Assembly: GCA_001304855.1 (NCBI GenBank)
Contig: BBZN01000028.1
Location: 1-52,987, forward strand
Length of the DNA: 52,987 nucleotides
Direction of reading: 5' to 3'
Source: Clostridia bacterium UC5.1-1D2
GTDB taxonomy: Bacteria; Bacillota; Clostridia; Lachnospirales; Lachnospiraceae
Shown here: piece by piece, positions 39,336-47,299 of the stretch
How positions within the stretch are numbered: position 1 is the first letter of the stretch
How the letters are laid out: each line of letters opens with the position of its first letter
Translations under genes and position numbers: made by a program
The notes under the pieces: model-generated
What the model saw: only the letters and a program-made list of their open reading frames with translations
Database searches by the model: none
Told to the model about the DNA's origin: nothing

Positions 39336-39905
39336 ATGAGTGATAAAGTCTATTGTTATCCTAATTCAGATGTATTGGTCAATAAACTTAACATTAGAGA
39401 TATAGACAGACTTCATGAGGCAGAACGCAGAATTACAATGTTTCGCTTAGATGATTTACTTAACAATCCGATAAAAGGAAATTTCGATTTAAAACATTTG
39501 CAGAGTATCCATGAATATCTATTTCAAGATATTTATGAATGGGCTGGAAAAATCCGTATAGTTGACATAGCAAAGTCCAATATGTTTTGTAAAGTTCAGT
39601 TCATTGATACTCAGGCAAACGAGATATTTGGCAAACTTAAATCAGATAATTTTTTAAACGGAATTTCCAGAGAAGAATTTGTAAAGAAAGCAGCATTCTA
39701 TTTCTCTGAGATTAATGCTTTACATCCATTTCGTGAGGGAAATGGCAGGGCGCAAAGAGAATTTATACGTGAACTTGCATTGCATCAAGGATATAGTGTT
39801 CACTTTGCTAATATTTGTGAGAATGAAATGTTGAATGCTAGTATTGCTTCGTTTATCTGTGATTATGAAAAAATGGAAAGGCTGTTCGATAAAGTGATTC
39901 TCTGA
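39336..39905 (+). CDS. Fic-family toxin (class I Fic)
   Basis: 189 residues with an intact Fic active site, H130-PFREGNGRAQR-141, within INALHPFREGNGRAQREFIR, and the flap region FQDIYEWAGKIRIVDIAKSN. It lacks its own (S/T)xxxE(G/N) motif near the ends, so inhibition should come from the antitoxin upstream, with which it forms a 1-bp-apart operon. Expected to AMPylate an essential bacterial protein (DNA gyrase/topoisomerase IV in characterised FicT proteins; the target here is unknown). Low GC like its antitoxin. Ends 100 bp before a GGGtGRT remnant. Confidence 0.85.
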   Translation: MSDKVYCYPNSDVLVNKLNIRDIDRLHEAERRITMFRLDDLLNNPIKGNFDLKHLQSIHEYLFQDIYEWAGKIRIVDIAKSNMFCKVQFIDTQANEIFGKLKSDNFLNGISREEFVKKAAFYFSEINALHPFREGNGRAQREFIRELALHQGYSVHFANICENEMLNASIASFICDYEKMERLFDKVIL

Positions 39906-40003
39906 TATCTATACGAGGGCAAGTGCAGGGGAGCATTCAGTAGTGCCCAGTAGCACGCCCATAGCGCACAACAACCCCTCAAACCCTTGAAAAACCGCCC
40001 CTC

Positions 40004-40045
40004 ACCGTTTCCATTGAGGAAGCGGCGAAGGAAGGAAAGTTCTAA
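40004..40045 (+). pseudogene. 3' remnant of a second GGGtGRT gene
   Basis: Encodes TVSIEEAAKEGKF followed by TAA, against AVSIEESAKAGKF-stop at the end of the gene at 37861-38871. Over the last 36 bases I count about 26 identities, so it is a diverged copy and not a target-site duplication. The sequence just upstream (39950-40003) gives no clear GGGtGRT reading. The toxin-antitoxin pair lies exactly between the intact gene and this tail. Confidence 0.6.
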
Positions 40046-40062
40046 AGAATATAGTGAAATCA

Positions 40063-40104
40063 AGGGTTTGTCGAGACGTAGGGTGTCTTGACAAGCCCTC
40101 TTTT
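40063..40104 (+). terminator. Rho-independent terminator after the GGGtGRT remnant
   Basis: AGGGTTTGTC (40063-40072) pairs with GACAAGCCCT (40090-40099) with one G-U, then CTTTT. Confidence 0.7.
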
Positions 40105-40114
40105 AGTATCATAT

Positions 40115-40169
40115 AAGTGTAAGAGATAAAGCATATCATTAGTGCTTTACCCTCTGCACTTATTTTTTT
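40115..40169 (+). terminator. Second hairpin with T-run
   Basis: AAGTG..AAGAG..TAAAGCA pairs with TGCTTTA..CTCT.CACTT as an interrupted stem, followed by seven Ts. It may insulate the patch or belong to the flank of the IS110 remnant. 40170-40364 holds no gene; it is the leader of the IS110 transposase. Confidence 0.5.
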
Positions 40170-40364
40170 ATGATAAGGGAGTAATTGGTCTGGCGAGGCT
40201 CTTTTTGGATTAACTACATCTGTCACAAAAACCGTCAACCACCCCTTATTATAAACAGTCGTTTAAGCAGGTTGAAACCCGTAAGGTGCTTTCGTGTAAC
40301 GAACTAAAATGAGTTGTAATAAGTGTGGATGGGAACAATTACAAATCAATGGTGGAGGTTACAG

Positions 40365-41318
40365 ATGATAAGTGCAGGGATTGATGTATCAAAGGAGAAA
40401 AGTACCGTATGTATTCTGAAACCGTATGGCGAGATAGTAAGCAGACCTTTTGAAATCTGCCATGCGGAAAAGGAACTGTCTGAACTGGCAACCATGCTGC
40501 TGCGTCTGGATGATGAGGTACGTGTGATTATGGAAGCGACAGGGATTTACCATCTGCCAGTATTGAGTTACCTGAAAGAAAAAGGGGTTCTTTGTGGCAG
40601 TGATCAACCCGTTTGAAATGAAAGAATACCGCTGCCAGGGGCTTAGGCGTGTGAAAACAGACAAACAGGATGCCATTACGATATCCAACTATGGGATTGA
40701 CCATTGGTATCGTCTGAAGGACTATAAAGCGGAAGAAAGCGTTTATGCGGAGCTGAAGCTGTTGGGCCGACAGTACCGTCACTATATGAGGATGCGGGTG
40801 GAAAGCGTGTTTCTTCCAGTACCCCATCGACCAAAATGCTGGTACAGGAAGCGGTCAGGGTGTTAAGAGAAGTCGATAACACTCTGATGACGATTTTAAC
40901 ACAAATGCAGACATTAGCCAAGAGCCTGCCGGAATATCCGGTAGTGCGGGCAATGGGAGGAGTGGGGAACGTGCTGGCGCCGAAACTGATAGCAGAAATC
41001 GGAGACGTAAGGCGTTTCCATAGTGGAAAGGAACTGATAGCCCATGCAGGGATAGATGCCCCGCCATATCAGTCTGGTCAATTTACCGGAACAGAGCGTA
41101 AGATATCCAAGCGTGGATCATCAAGTTTGCGGAAAATTGGGGCTGAACTCGGAAGAACCGCTGGAACTGGTATTCCGGTCAGAATTCTGTCTGTTTCTGC
41201 TGGTGTATGCAAGGGATATTGTGAATTATATTCTGGAGATGGCAGGCACGTCTTATCAGTGGGTAGTAGGGACGGGAATCACGGTGGATTCCTTCAAATG
41301 AATTTAAAGAAGCAGTAA
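40365..41318 (+). pseudogene. IS110-family transposase remnant
   Basis: The ATG at 40365 begins MISAGIDVSKEKSTVCIL, with the DEDD-domain motifs GIDVSKE, MEATGIYH and KTDKQDA of IS110 transposases. The Tnp_20-type domain follows: VVRAMGGVGNVLAPKLIAEI, IAHAGIDAPPYQSGQF, RKISKRGSSSLRKIG. Frame slips lie near 40595 and 40810. After about 41150 no frame resembles IS110; one frame reads VYARDIVNYILEMAGTSYQW, unlike a transposase. So the 3' quarter with the catalytic Ser region appears replaced, and the copy is probably dead. No clear terminal repeats, as is normal for this family. Confidence 0.8.
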
Positions 41319-41396
41319 ATATAACTTTAGAATAGGGAGCGTAAGTTGGAAAGGGAAGGCGGAGCAATCCTATGGGACAGCCCCGCCTTCGGCTGC

Positions 41397-41747
41397 CTAT
41401 TGATTATGTGTTTTATATTCCTCACCCCAGTTCCACATGGCATCAAGAACCGGTTTCAGGCTGTAACCCAGATCAGTGAGCGTATATTCTACATGAGGAG
41501 GAACCTCTGGGTATACAGTGCGTATTACCAGGCCGCTTTTTCCATCTGGCGAAGCTGCGCAGTCAGGACTTTCTGTGTGATATGTCCGATAGAGTTTTTC
41601 AATTCTCCAAATCTTTTTGTTCCAGGCAGCAAATCCCTCAGAATCAGCACCTTCCATTTATCGCTGATGAGCATCAGGGTTGTCTCTACCGGGCAGGAAG
41701 GTAGTTCTTTTGCCGGCGTTTTTAAGGATTTCTTCTGTAGTTTCCAT
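41397..41747 (-). CDS. HxlR-family transcriptional regulator (frameshifted)
   Basis: Winged-helix regulator of the HxlR type, often redox- or electrophile-sensing. From ATG 41747 (AGGAGG) the repaired reading is [15 protein letters not shown], then [60 protein letters not shown] and [20 protein letters not shown] to the stop at 41397, about 116 residues. The single Cys just before the first helix (in CPVETTL) is the position used for sensing in YodB/HypR-like members. Slips include an A-run contraction near 41550. Divergent from the PPOX gene at 41894; element A lies inside its own promoter. Confidence 0.88.
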
Positions 41748-41769
41748 GATGTATTCCTCCTACTGGTTT

Positions 41770-41839
41770 ATAGTATCCTCCAGGTAACTATGGCACAATT
41801 AAGTGCTTACTTTACGGTTCGGTGGTATGGCTTTATTAT
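41770..41839 (+). promoter_or_regulatory. Shared 37-bp element A with divergent promoters (HxlR gene / PPOX-1)
   Basis: Element 41770-41806 begins ATAGTATCCTCCAGGTAACT and ends GGCACAATTAAGTGC. The rightward promoter is TTTACG (41811-41816), 17 bp, TATTAT (41834-41839). The leftward HxlR-gene promoter is TTGTGC (minus strand, 41798-41793), 17 bp, TACTAT (41775-41770), so the element fills the whole core promoter of its own regulator. The left part is an imperfect palindrome, ATAGT..CC..GG..ACTAT. Confidence 0.8.
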
Positions 41840-41893
41840 AGTGACTGTAAACAACAAATGCAAGATAAAAAATATTTGAGGAGGATATGTAGG

Positions 41894-42379
41894 ATGAACG
41901 ATGTGGTGAAATTCCTGACAGAGAATCCGGTGCAGTATCTGGCGACAGCAGGGCGTGACGGAAAAGCAAAGTGCAGGCCCTTTATGTTCTGTTTTGAGAA
42001 AAACGAAAGACTTTGGTTCTGCACCAATCATACAAAGGATGTCTATAAGGATATGCAAAAAAACCCCAATGTTGAGATATCTGTTTCCAGTCCGGATTAC
42101 GCATGGATCCGTTTGAGCGGAAGGGCGGTGTTTGAAAATAACATGGAGGTAAAGCGGGAGTGCATGAACAATCCAATTGTGAAGGGGCAATATCAGACAG
42201 CCGATAATCCTATTTTTGAAGTGTTCTACTTGGCGGATGCACATGGAGTGCTGGCTGACTTTTCCGGTAACCCACCGAGAGAGTATAACCTTGCGGCAGG
42301 GAGTGAACAGAAAACAGACGTCTCTCAGACAGCCGCGCCGATGAAAAAGAAATCTTTCTGGCAGAGACTTTTTAGTTAA
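41894..42379 (+). CDS. PPOX-fold flavin-binding protein 1
   Basis: 161 residues from ATG 41894 (GAGGAGGATATG). Pyridoxamine 5'-phosphate oxidase-like split barrel: NPVQYLATAGRDGKAKCRPF, LWFCTNHTKDVYKDM, WIRLSGRAVFENNMEVKREC and NPIFEVFYLADAHGVLADFS. Such small proteins bind FMN or F420 and act as reductases or flavin carriers. It has a Lys/Ser-rich C-terminal extension (EQKTDVSQTAAPMKKKSFWQ) absent from its paralogue at 44345, with which it is otherwise very close. Controlled by element A. Substrate unknown. Confidence 0.85.
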   Translation: MNDVVKFLTENPVQYLATAGRDGKAKCRPFMFCFEKNERLWFCTNHTKDVYKDMQKNPNVEISVSSPDYAWIRLSGRAVFENNMEVKRECMNNPIVKGQYQTADNPIFEVFYLADAHGVLADFSGNPPREYNLAAGSEQKTDVSQTAAPMKKKSFWQRLFS

Positions 42380-42400
42380 ACTATGACTTTTGACAAATAC

Positions 42401-42470
42401 ATAGTTTCCCACAGGTAATTATACCACAATATTGTGCTTACTTTTCAAGCGAAAAGGAGGCTGATAGAAT
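42401..42470 (+). promoter_or_regulatory. Shared 37-bp element B and promoter of PPOX-2
   Basis: Element 42401-42437 begins ATAGTTTCCCACAGGTAATT and contains the perfect 12-bp palindrome CACAATATTGTG. Four bp later: TTTTCA (42442-42447), 17 bp, TAGAAT (42465-42470). Confidence 0.8.
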
Positions 42471-42624
42471 AGATTTACCAGGAATACATATGTGCATTCC
42501 GTTATGTTGTCCAATCATTGGACATATAAAATGGTTTACTCTCTGACAGTGAAAGGGAATTGATATCGCGGAAAGTGTCATGGAGAAGTATCAAAATAAA
42601 AGTACAGGAAAAGAGGGACGAATC

Positions 42625-43020
42625 ATGAACAGAATCGTACAGGAACTGAAGGCAATCGGTGTATTTTACATCGCAACCGAGGACGGAGAACAGCCCCGTG
42701 TCCGCCCGTTTTCCAGCGTGACAGAGTTTGAAGGAAATCTCTACATCTGTTCCAACAACACCAAGGATTTCTATAAGCAGGTAGCGCAGAATCAGAAGGT
42801 GGAGATTTGCGGAATGGGTAAGGAAGGCACATGGGTGCGCATTACCGGAAAGCTGTTTTGCGATAACCGTGACGAGGCTCGTGAAGCGATGCTCGCCGAC
42901 CCGACCGGACCCAGCGAACTTTATAAGTTAGGCGATGGGATCTTTGAGGTCTTTCGGGTAGACGACGCGGTTTGCACCAAGTATTCTATGAAGGCAGCCC
43001 CGGAGAAGATCGAGGCGTAA
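42625..43020 (+). CDS. PPOX-fold flavin-binding protein 2
   Basis: 131 residues from ATG 42625, chosen over an in-frame ATG at 42580 because GAGGGA lies 7 nt ahead. PPOX split-barrel blocks: IVQELKAIGVFYIATEDGEQ, RVRPFSSVTEFEGNLYICSN, NTKDFYKQVAQNQKVEICGM, TWVRITGKLFCDNRDEAREA and LGDGIFEVFRVDDAVCTKYS. It is more distant from proteins 1 and 3 than they are from each other. Likely an FMN-binding reductase or flavin-dependent detoxification protein. Followed by a 9-bp hairpin (43034-43061). Confidence 0.85.
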   Translation: MNRIVQELKAIGVFYIATEDGEQPRVRPFSSVTEFEGNLYICSNNTKDFYKQVAQNQKVEICGMGKEGTWVRITGKLFCDNRDEAREAMLADPTGPSELYKLGDGIFEVFRVDDAVCTKYSMKAAPEKIEA

Positions 43021-43033
43021 AGAACAAAAAAGT

Positions 43034-43061
43034 GGGCAGATCTGCATTTGAGGATCTGCCC
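43034..43061 (+). terminator. GC-rich hairpin between PPOX-2 and the lipoprotein gene
   Basis: GGGCAGATC (43034-43042) and GATCTGCCC (43053-43061) form a perfect 9-bp stem but no T-run follows, so it may protect or process the mRNA rather than stop transcription. Confidence 0.4.
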
Positions 43062-43084
43062 GGATATTAAGGAGGAAAATAATT

Positions 43085-44071
43085 ATGAGAAGATTAATTA
43101 CCGTAGCCATAGCGGCCGCAGCCGCAGCATCTCTGCTGGCAGGCTGTTCCGGCAGTTCTTCTGCAACACAGGCAGAGGAGACGACAGTGGTTGAAACAAC
43201 AGCCGCCGAAGAGGAGACTACCACAGCAGAGGAGTCTGCTTCTGTAGTCGAAACACAGGCAGAGGACAGTGAACCATACACGGAGACTACCGTGGAACTG
43301 GGGGTTGGTGTGATGCAGGTATATGATTTTGGCAATATCAAGGTGCATGCTTATGAGAGTCGTGACGCCATTGATGATGAAAGCTACCTGATCGAGAGTG
43401 AATCGGGACTGACAGCGCTGGAGGCTCCGGGCTTTAAGGACAATAACAACGAATTGGCTGCATATATAGAATCTCTTGGAAAACCCATGACCAGTGTGCT
43501 GCTGGCTTATCACCCGGCCGGCGCAGAAGTTTATGGCGCGGATGTGGAGTATATTGCGACAGCTAATGCCCAGGCAGCGCAGCAGGAGGGCGGTTCCGTG
43601 AAGGGACTGATCGATGGGTTCGTTCAGGGCTTTGGAGATGATTATGACGGAACGATTCCGGAGGTAACGAAGGTGATCGAGCCGGGAACTATTACCTCAA
43701 CGGGGTGGAGTATGTTGTAACAGATGGTGCAGACGGCTTTGATCTGGCGATTCCGGAGATTAACACTGTGTTTACCCATATGGTTGGTTCCGATGTGCAT
43801 AATATCATGCCCGGTGTAGAGGCCATCGACGCTCTGGCTGCACAGATGCAGGGTATATAGACGCGGATTACACCTTGATCCTGTCTTCCCATTATGTGCC
43901 GGAAACCATCGAGCTGCAAAGACCAAGCTGGCTTATGCCCAGAAGATGAAAGAGCTTGCTGAGACGGAGACGACTGCAGAGGACTTCATTGCGGCTGTGA
44001 AGGAAGCTTTTCCGAACTATTCCGGAGAGAATTATCTTGAAATGACGGCAGCGGGACTGTATCAGGAGTAG
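43085..44071 (+). CDS. Lipoprotein with degenerate metallo-beta-lactamase-like fold (frameshifted)
   Basis: ATG 43085 (AAGGAGG). Lipoprotein signal ending LLAGC with the lipid Cys at residue 21, then a Thr/Glu/Ala-rich spacer. The body resembles MBL-fold hydrolases: HAYESRDAIDDESYLIESES at the start and SVLLAYHPAGAEVYGADVEY where true MBLs have HxHxDH, so the metal ligands seem lost. Slips near 43697 and 43857 are followed by LNGVEYVVTDGADGFDLAIP, NTVFTHMVGSDVHNIMPGVE and ADYTLILSSHYVPETIE, with a helical tail ending at 44071. The repaired length is about 328 residues. Extracytoplasmic, function unknown. Confidence 0.65.
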
Positions 44072-44221
44072 AAACGAATCCTTTTGAGAGTTGAAAAATA
44101 AAAGAAACGCCAGATATTTGTAGTAAAAGAGCATGTCAGAAACTTGTTTTATCGATAGAAGAGGGAAAACGATGGAACGGAGCAGAACTGGAAACTGCTC
44201 TGTTTCACCGGATTGACAGTT

Positions 44222-44291
44222 ATAGTTTCCTCTGGGTAACTATGCCACAATATTGTGCGTACTTCACGAATCGGAAAGCCGCTGTTACAAT
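44222..44291 (+). promoter_or_regulatory. Shared 37-bp element C and promoter of PPOX-3
   Basis: Element 44222-44258 begins ATAGTTTCCTCTGGGTAACT and contains CACAATATTGTG. Four bp later: TTCACG (44263-44268), 17 bp, TACAAT (44286-44291). Between the lipoprotein stop and this element (44072-44221) there is only a short GAGCAG/CTGCTC hairpin. Confidence 0.8.
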
Positions 44292-44344
44292 AAAAACCAT
44301 CAAAGGGAACAACCCCCAAAAATCAATATTAGGAGGAAAACAAA

Positions 44345-44746
44345 ATGAACGAAGTAGTAAAATTTTTACAGGAAAATCCGGTACAGTATCTGGCGACCAT
44401 CGGACGTGACGGAAAGGCAAAGTGCCGTCCGTTTATGTTCGCGGGAGAGAAAGACGGAAAGCTGTGGTTCTGCACTAACAATCAGAAGGATGTGTATCTG
44501 GATCTGCAGGAACATCCCTATACCGAGGTTTCCGTATCCAGCCCCGAGTATGCGTGGATCCGTTTAAACGGCAAGGCTGTATTCGAGGATAATCTGGCAG
44601 TGAAAGAGATGTGTATCGCAAACCCAATCGTAAAGGGACAGTACGGCGAGGCGACGAACCCAATCTTCGAGGTGTTCTATCTGGCAGAGGCTCATGCAGT
44701 GATCGCTGACTTCTCAGGAAATCCGCCAAAGGAGTATGAGTTGTAA
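44345..44746 (+). CDS. PPOX-fold flavin-binding protein 3
   Basis: 133 residues from ATG 44345 (TAGGAGG). Close paralogue of the protein at 41894: NEVVKFLQENPVQYLATIGR, DGKAKCRPFMFAGEKDGKLW, VSSPEYAWIRLNGKAVFEDN and NPIFEVFYLAEAHAVIADFS. It lacks the C-terminal Lys-rich extension and is an intact frame. Probably binds FMN; an FMN riboswitch begins 75 bp downstream of its stop, so the gene neighbourhood is flavin-centred. Confidence 0.87.
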   Translation: MNEVVKFLQENPVQYLATIGRDGKAKCRPFMFAGEKDGKLWFCTNNQKDVYLDLQEHPYTEVSVSSPEYAWIRLNGKAVFEDNLAVKEMCIANPIVKGQYGEATNPIFEVFYLAEAHAVIADFSGNPPKEYEL

Positions 44747-44820
44747 GAAAGATAGTCCACAGTAAATCCGCAGTACAGGCCCGAGAGCGCCTTGCGCGCA
44801 CTGCCCATAACAATAAAGAA

Positions 44821-44927
44821 TCTTCAGGGCGGGGTGGAAGTCCCCACCGGCGGTATAGTCCGCGAGCCATAAGGCATGAACCGGTGTGATTCCGGTACCG
44901 ACGGTAACAGGCCGGATGAGAGAAGAG
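44821..44927 (+). ncRNA. FMN riboswitch (RFN element)
   Basis: Matches the RFN aptamer: TCTTCAGGGCGGGGTGGAAG opens it, then CCCACCGGCGGTATAGTCCG, GCGAGCC, the hairpin ACCGGTGTGATTCCGGTACC, GACGGT, and the closing GGCCGGATGAGAGAAGA. Binding of FMN should favour the terminator at 44934-44969 and shut off the riboflavin transporter operon. Confidence 0.95.
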
Positions 44928-44933
44928 GAAGAG

Positions 44934-44969
44934 ACAGCTCTGGAGTGAAGTGAATCCGGGGCTGTTTTT
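44934..44969 (+). terminator. Riboswitch expression-platform terminator
   Basis: ACAGCTCTGGA (44934-44944) pairs with TCCGGGGCTGT (44955-44965) with two G-U pairs, followed by TTTTT. Directly downstream of the FMN aptamer. Confidence 0.85.
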
Positions 44970-45016
44970 CATATGAGACAGCCTTTCTGGAACAAATAAA
45001 GAGGAGAAATTTCACA

Positions 45017-45670
45017 ATGAAAACAAAAACATTTAACGCAAAAACAATCACTTTAGTCGGTATGCTGGGCGCGCTTTCCACGGTGCTTATGATGTTCCAT
45101 TTCCCGCTGCCCTTTGCTCCTTCGTTTCTGAAATTCGATATTGCGGAGCTTCCGGCTTTGTTTGCAGGATTTTTTCTTGGGCCTTTGAGCGGCTGTGCTG
45201 TGGTATTGATCAAAATCCTGCTGAAGCTGGTGACGGAGGGAACGGATACGGCCTTTGTGGGTGAGTTTATGAATATGGCAGGAAGCTGTGTGTTTGTACT
45301 TTCCGCTTCTCTAATCTACAAGGTCCGCCGTACAAAAGCGGGAGCTGTACTCGGCTTGTCCTTTGCATCGGCGCTGGTCAGCATTCTGTTTATCTACCTG
45401 AATCTTTATGTGGGATTTCCGATGTATGAGGCTCTTTATGGGATGTCCCTTGGTATGATTATCGAGATGGGAACGGCGGTAAATCCATTTATTCACGATA
45501 CCTTTACCCTGATGTTATTCGCCTTCCTGCCCTTTAATTTGTTAAAGCATGGGGTCACCTCTGCAGTTACTTACCTGATTTATAAGCGTTGTGGCGCAGC
45601 GCTCAGATCGGTGGTTTCGGCGGGACATGTAGTAGGTACGGCATCACCTGTTAAAGGAGGACTTCGATGA
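45017..45670 (+). CDS. ribU: Riboflavin ECF transporter S component
   Basis: Integral membrane substrate-binding subunit that works with a shared ECF energy module to import riboflavin. 217 residues, with hydrophobic helices throughout: ITLVGMLGALSTVLMMFHFP, FDIAELPALFAGFFLGPLSG, FVGEFMNMAGSCVFVLSASL, LSFASALVSILFIYLNLYVG and FTLMLFAFLPFNLLKHGVTS. The LPALFAGFFLGP and early Ala/Leu motifs are typical of RibU. Placement right after the FMN riboswitch supports the substrate strongly. Its stop overlaps the next start (ATGA). The ECF ATPases are elsewhere. Confidence 0.92.
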   Translation: MKTKTFNAKTITLVGMLGALSTVLMMFHFPLPFAPSFLKFDIAELPALFAGFFLGPLSGCAVVLIKILLKLVTEGTDTAFVGEFMNMAGSCVFVLSASLIYKVRRTKAGAVLGLSFASALVSILFIYLNLYVGFPMYEALYGMSLGMIIEMGTAVNPFIHDTFTLMLFAFLPFNLLKHGVTSAVTYLIYKRCGAALRSVVSAGHVVGTASPVKGGLR

Positions 45671-47258
45671 AAAATTATGCGTGGGCACAGGATCCCGGAG
45701 ATATCCCGGCGGAAAAAATCCTGCATAAAGAGGCAGCGGATATTGTGATTATCGGCGCCGGACACGGGGGAACCTGCGCGGCCCGTTCTGCAGCAGCAGC
45801 GGGAGCGTCTGTGATTGTGTTGGAACAGCAGACAAAGGAAAAACAGTGGATTTTAGGTGTCGGCGAGATTGGGCACATTAATTCCAGGTGGCAGGCTGCA
45901 CACGGCGTTTCACCTGTGGATGTGGACACCTTTGTAAATGACTGGCAGCTCCGCACGAATAACCGTTCCAACGTCCGCCTGGTGCGTACTTATGCAGAAA
46001 ACTGCGGAGATTGTTTCGATTGGTTTATCGAACCCCTTTCAGAGGAAGAGAAGAACAGCATTCATCCAATGCTGACGCCGCCAAGCCCTAACTTCCCGGT
46101 TTCCCTCAATGGACTGCATGCCTGGCCGGGGACTCCCAATATGGGCATGGCGCTGCAAAACAAGGCGGTTAAAGGGAATCAGCGTCTGGCAGAGGAAGCG
46201 GGAGCGAGATTCTTTTTTGAGACGACGGCCTGCCAGTTAAAAAAGAACGGGAACCGGGTGTGCGGTGTGATTGGACAATTGAAAGACGGAAGCTATGTGC
46301 TGTTTGAAGCAAAGAAGGGGGTTCTGCTGGCGGCGGGAGATTACAGCCGGAATAGACAGATGTGCGAGGATTTGCTAACAGAGGCGGCAGATCTGATTGA
46401 CGAGGGCGATTGGAGTGGCCATGGGTGGGACGGCAGCGGTATCCTCATGGGAATGTGGGCAGGCGGCCGGCTGGAACCCCGGTCTCACGCAGCTATGGGT
46501 GGCAATTACTCCTTTCCTGGGTTTGAGCTGATCGGTTCTACTGCTGTGCTGCGGGTCAACGCCCATGGAAAACGGTATTCGGATGAAGGCTTTGGAACCC
46601 ATATCCTGGCAGCTCTGGCAGGAGCAAAACAGCCTGATGGAATGCTCTGGGGGATTTTCGACAGGAATATTGCAGAGCAGATCACTTACCAGGCACCCTG
46701 CCATGCGGTGTTTGATTACACGGATCCTAAGCGGCGCCATAAGCTGGAACGGGCACTTGCAGAGGCCCGCAGACACAAGGGGAAACCGGCAGTCACAGAG
46801 GACGCAGCCGGATACCGCCGCCCTCTATATTGCGCAGATTCCCTTTCAGAACTGGCAGAGATTATTTTTGAAACAGGAGAAGAGCGGAAGACCTTTTTAT
46901 GGGAAACAACACGTTATAACGAACTGTGCCGCCAGGGAAGAGATAGGGATTTTGGCAAGGATCCTCATCTTTTATTCCCCATTGAAAACGGACCTTTTTA
47001 TGCCTGTGGACAGAAAAAGGACAGCCATCATCCCGGAGGCCAGTCTTTAAAGCTGCTGGTGACAGTCAGTGGTCTGCTGGTGGATGAGCATCAGCAGGTG
47101 CTGGATGGAGCTTTGAGCCCATTCCGGGGCTTTTTGCTACAGGAAACTGCAGCGGATGCCGCTTTGGCTTCCAGTACACTACTTCCCTGCCGGGGCAGAG
47201 TATCAGCATGGCACAGACCCTGGGGCGGGAAGCCGGAAAGTACCTGGCCGGATTGTGA
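45667..47258 (+). CDS. FAD-dependent fumarate-reductase-like flavoprotein (frameshift near the end)
   Basis: Old fumarate reductase/succinate dehydrogenase flavoprotein superfamily. Dinucleotide fold ADIVIIGAGHGGTCAARSAA, then VIVLEQQTK, a substrate-domain region DGSGILMGMWAGGRLEPRSH and the C-terminal FAD motif. The 3' end is shifted by one base near 47130; the correct reading is ATGNCSGCRFGFQYTTSLPG, then QSISMAQTLGREAGKYLAGL and a stop at 47258. The repaired length is about 530 residues. Cytoplasmic (no signal peptide). Co-transcribed with ribU under the FMN riboswitch, so it probably uses riboflavin-derived cofactor; the organic acceptor it reduces is unknown. Confidence 0.82.
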
Positions 47259-47299
47259 AAAGATGTATGGCGAGATCAATAGGAAGTGAGGAGTCAGAT

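Noticed and set aside
39905..40060. GGGtGRT-like tail considered as a target-site duplication
   Set aside because: The two ends differ at about 10 of 36 bases, too many for a duplication created by insertion of the toxin-antitoxin pair.
47156..47299. In-frame upstream extension of the PPOX-ferredoxin gene to 47156
   Set aside because: It overlaps the corrected 3' end of the flavoprotein gene, and the ATG at 47300 has a good ribosome site and begins the PPOX homology.
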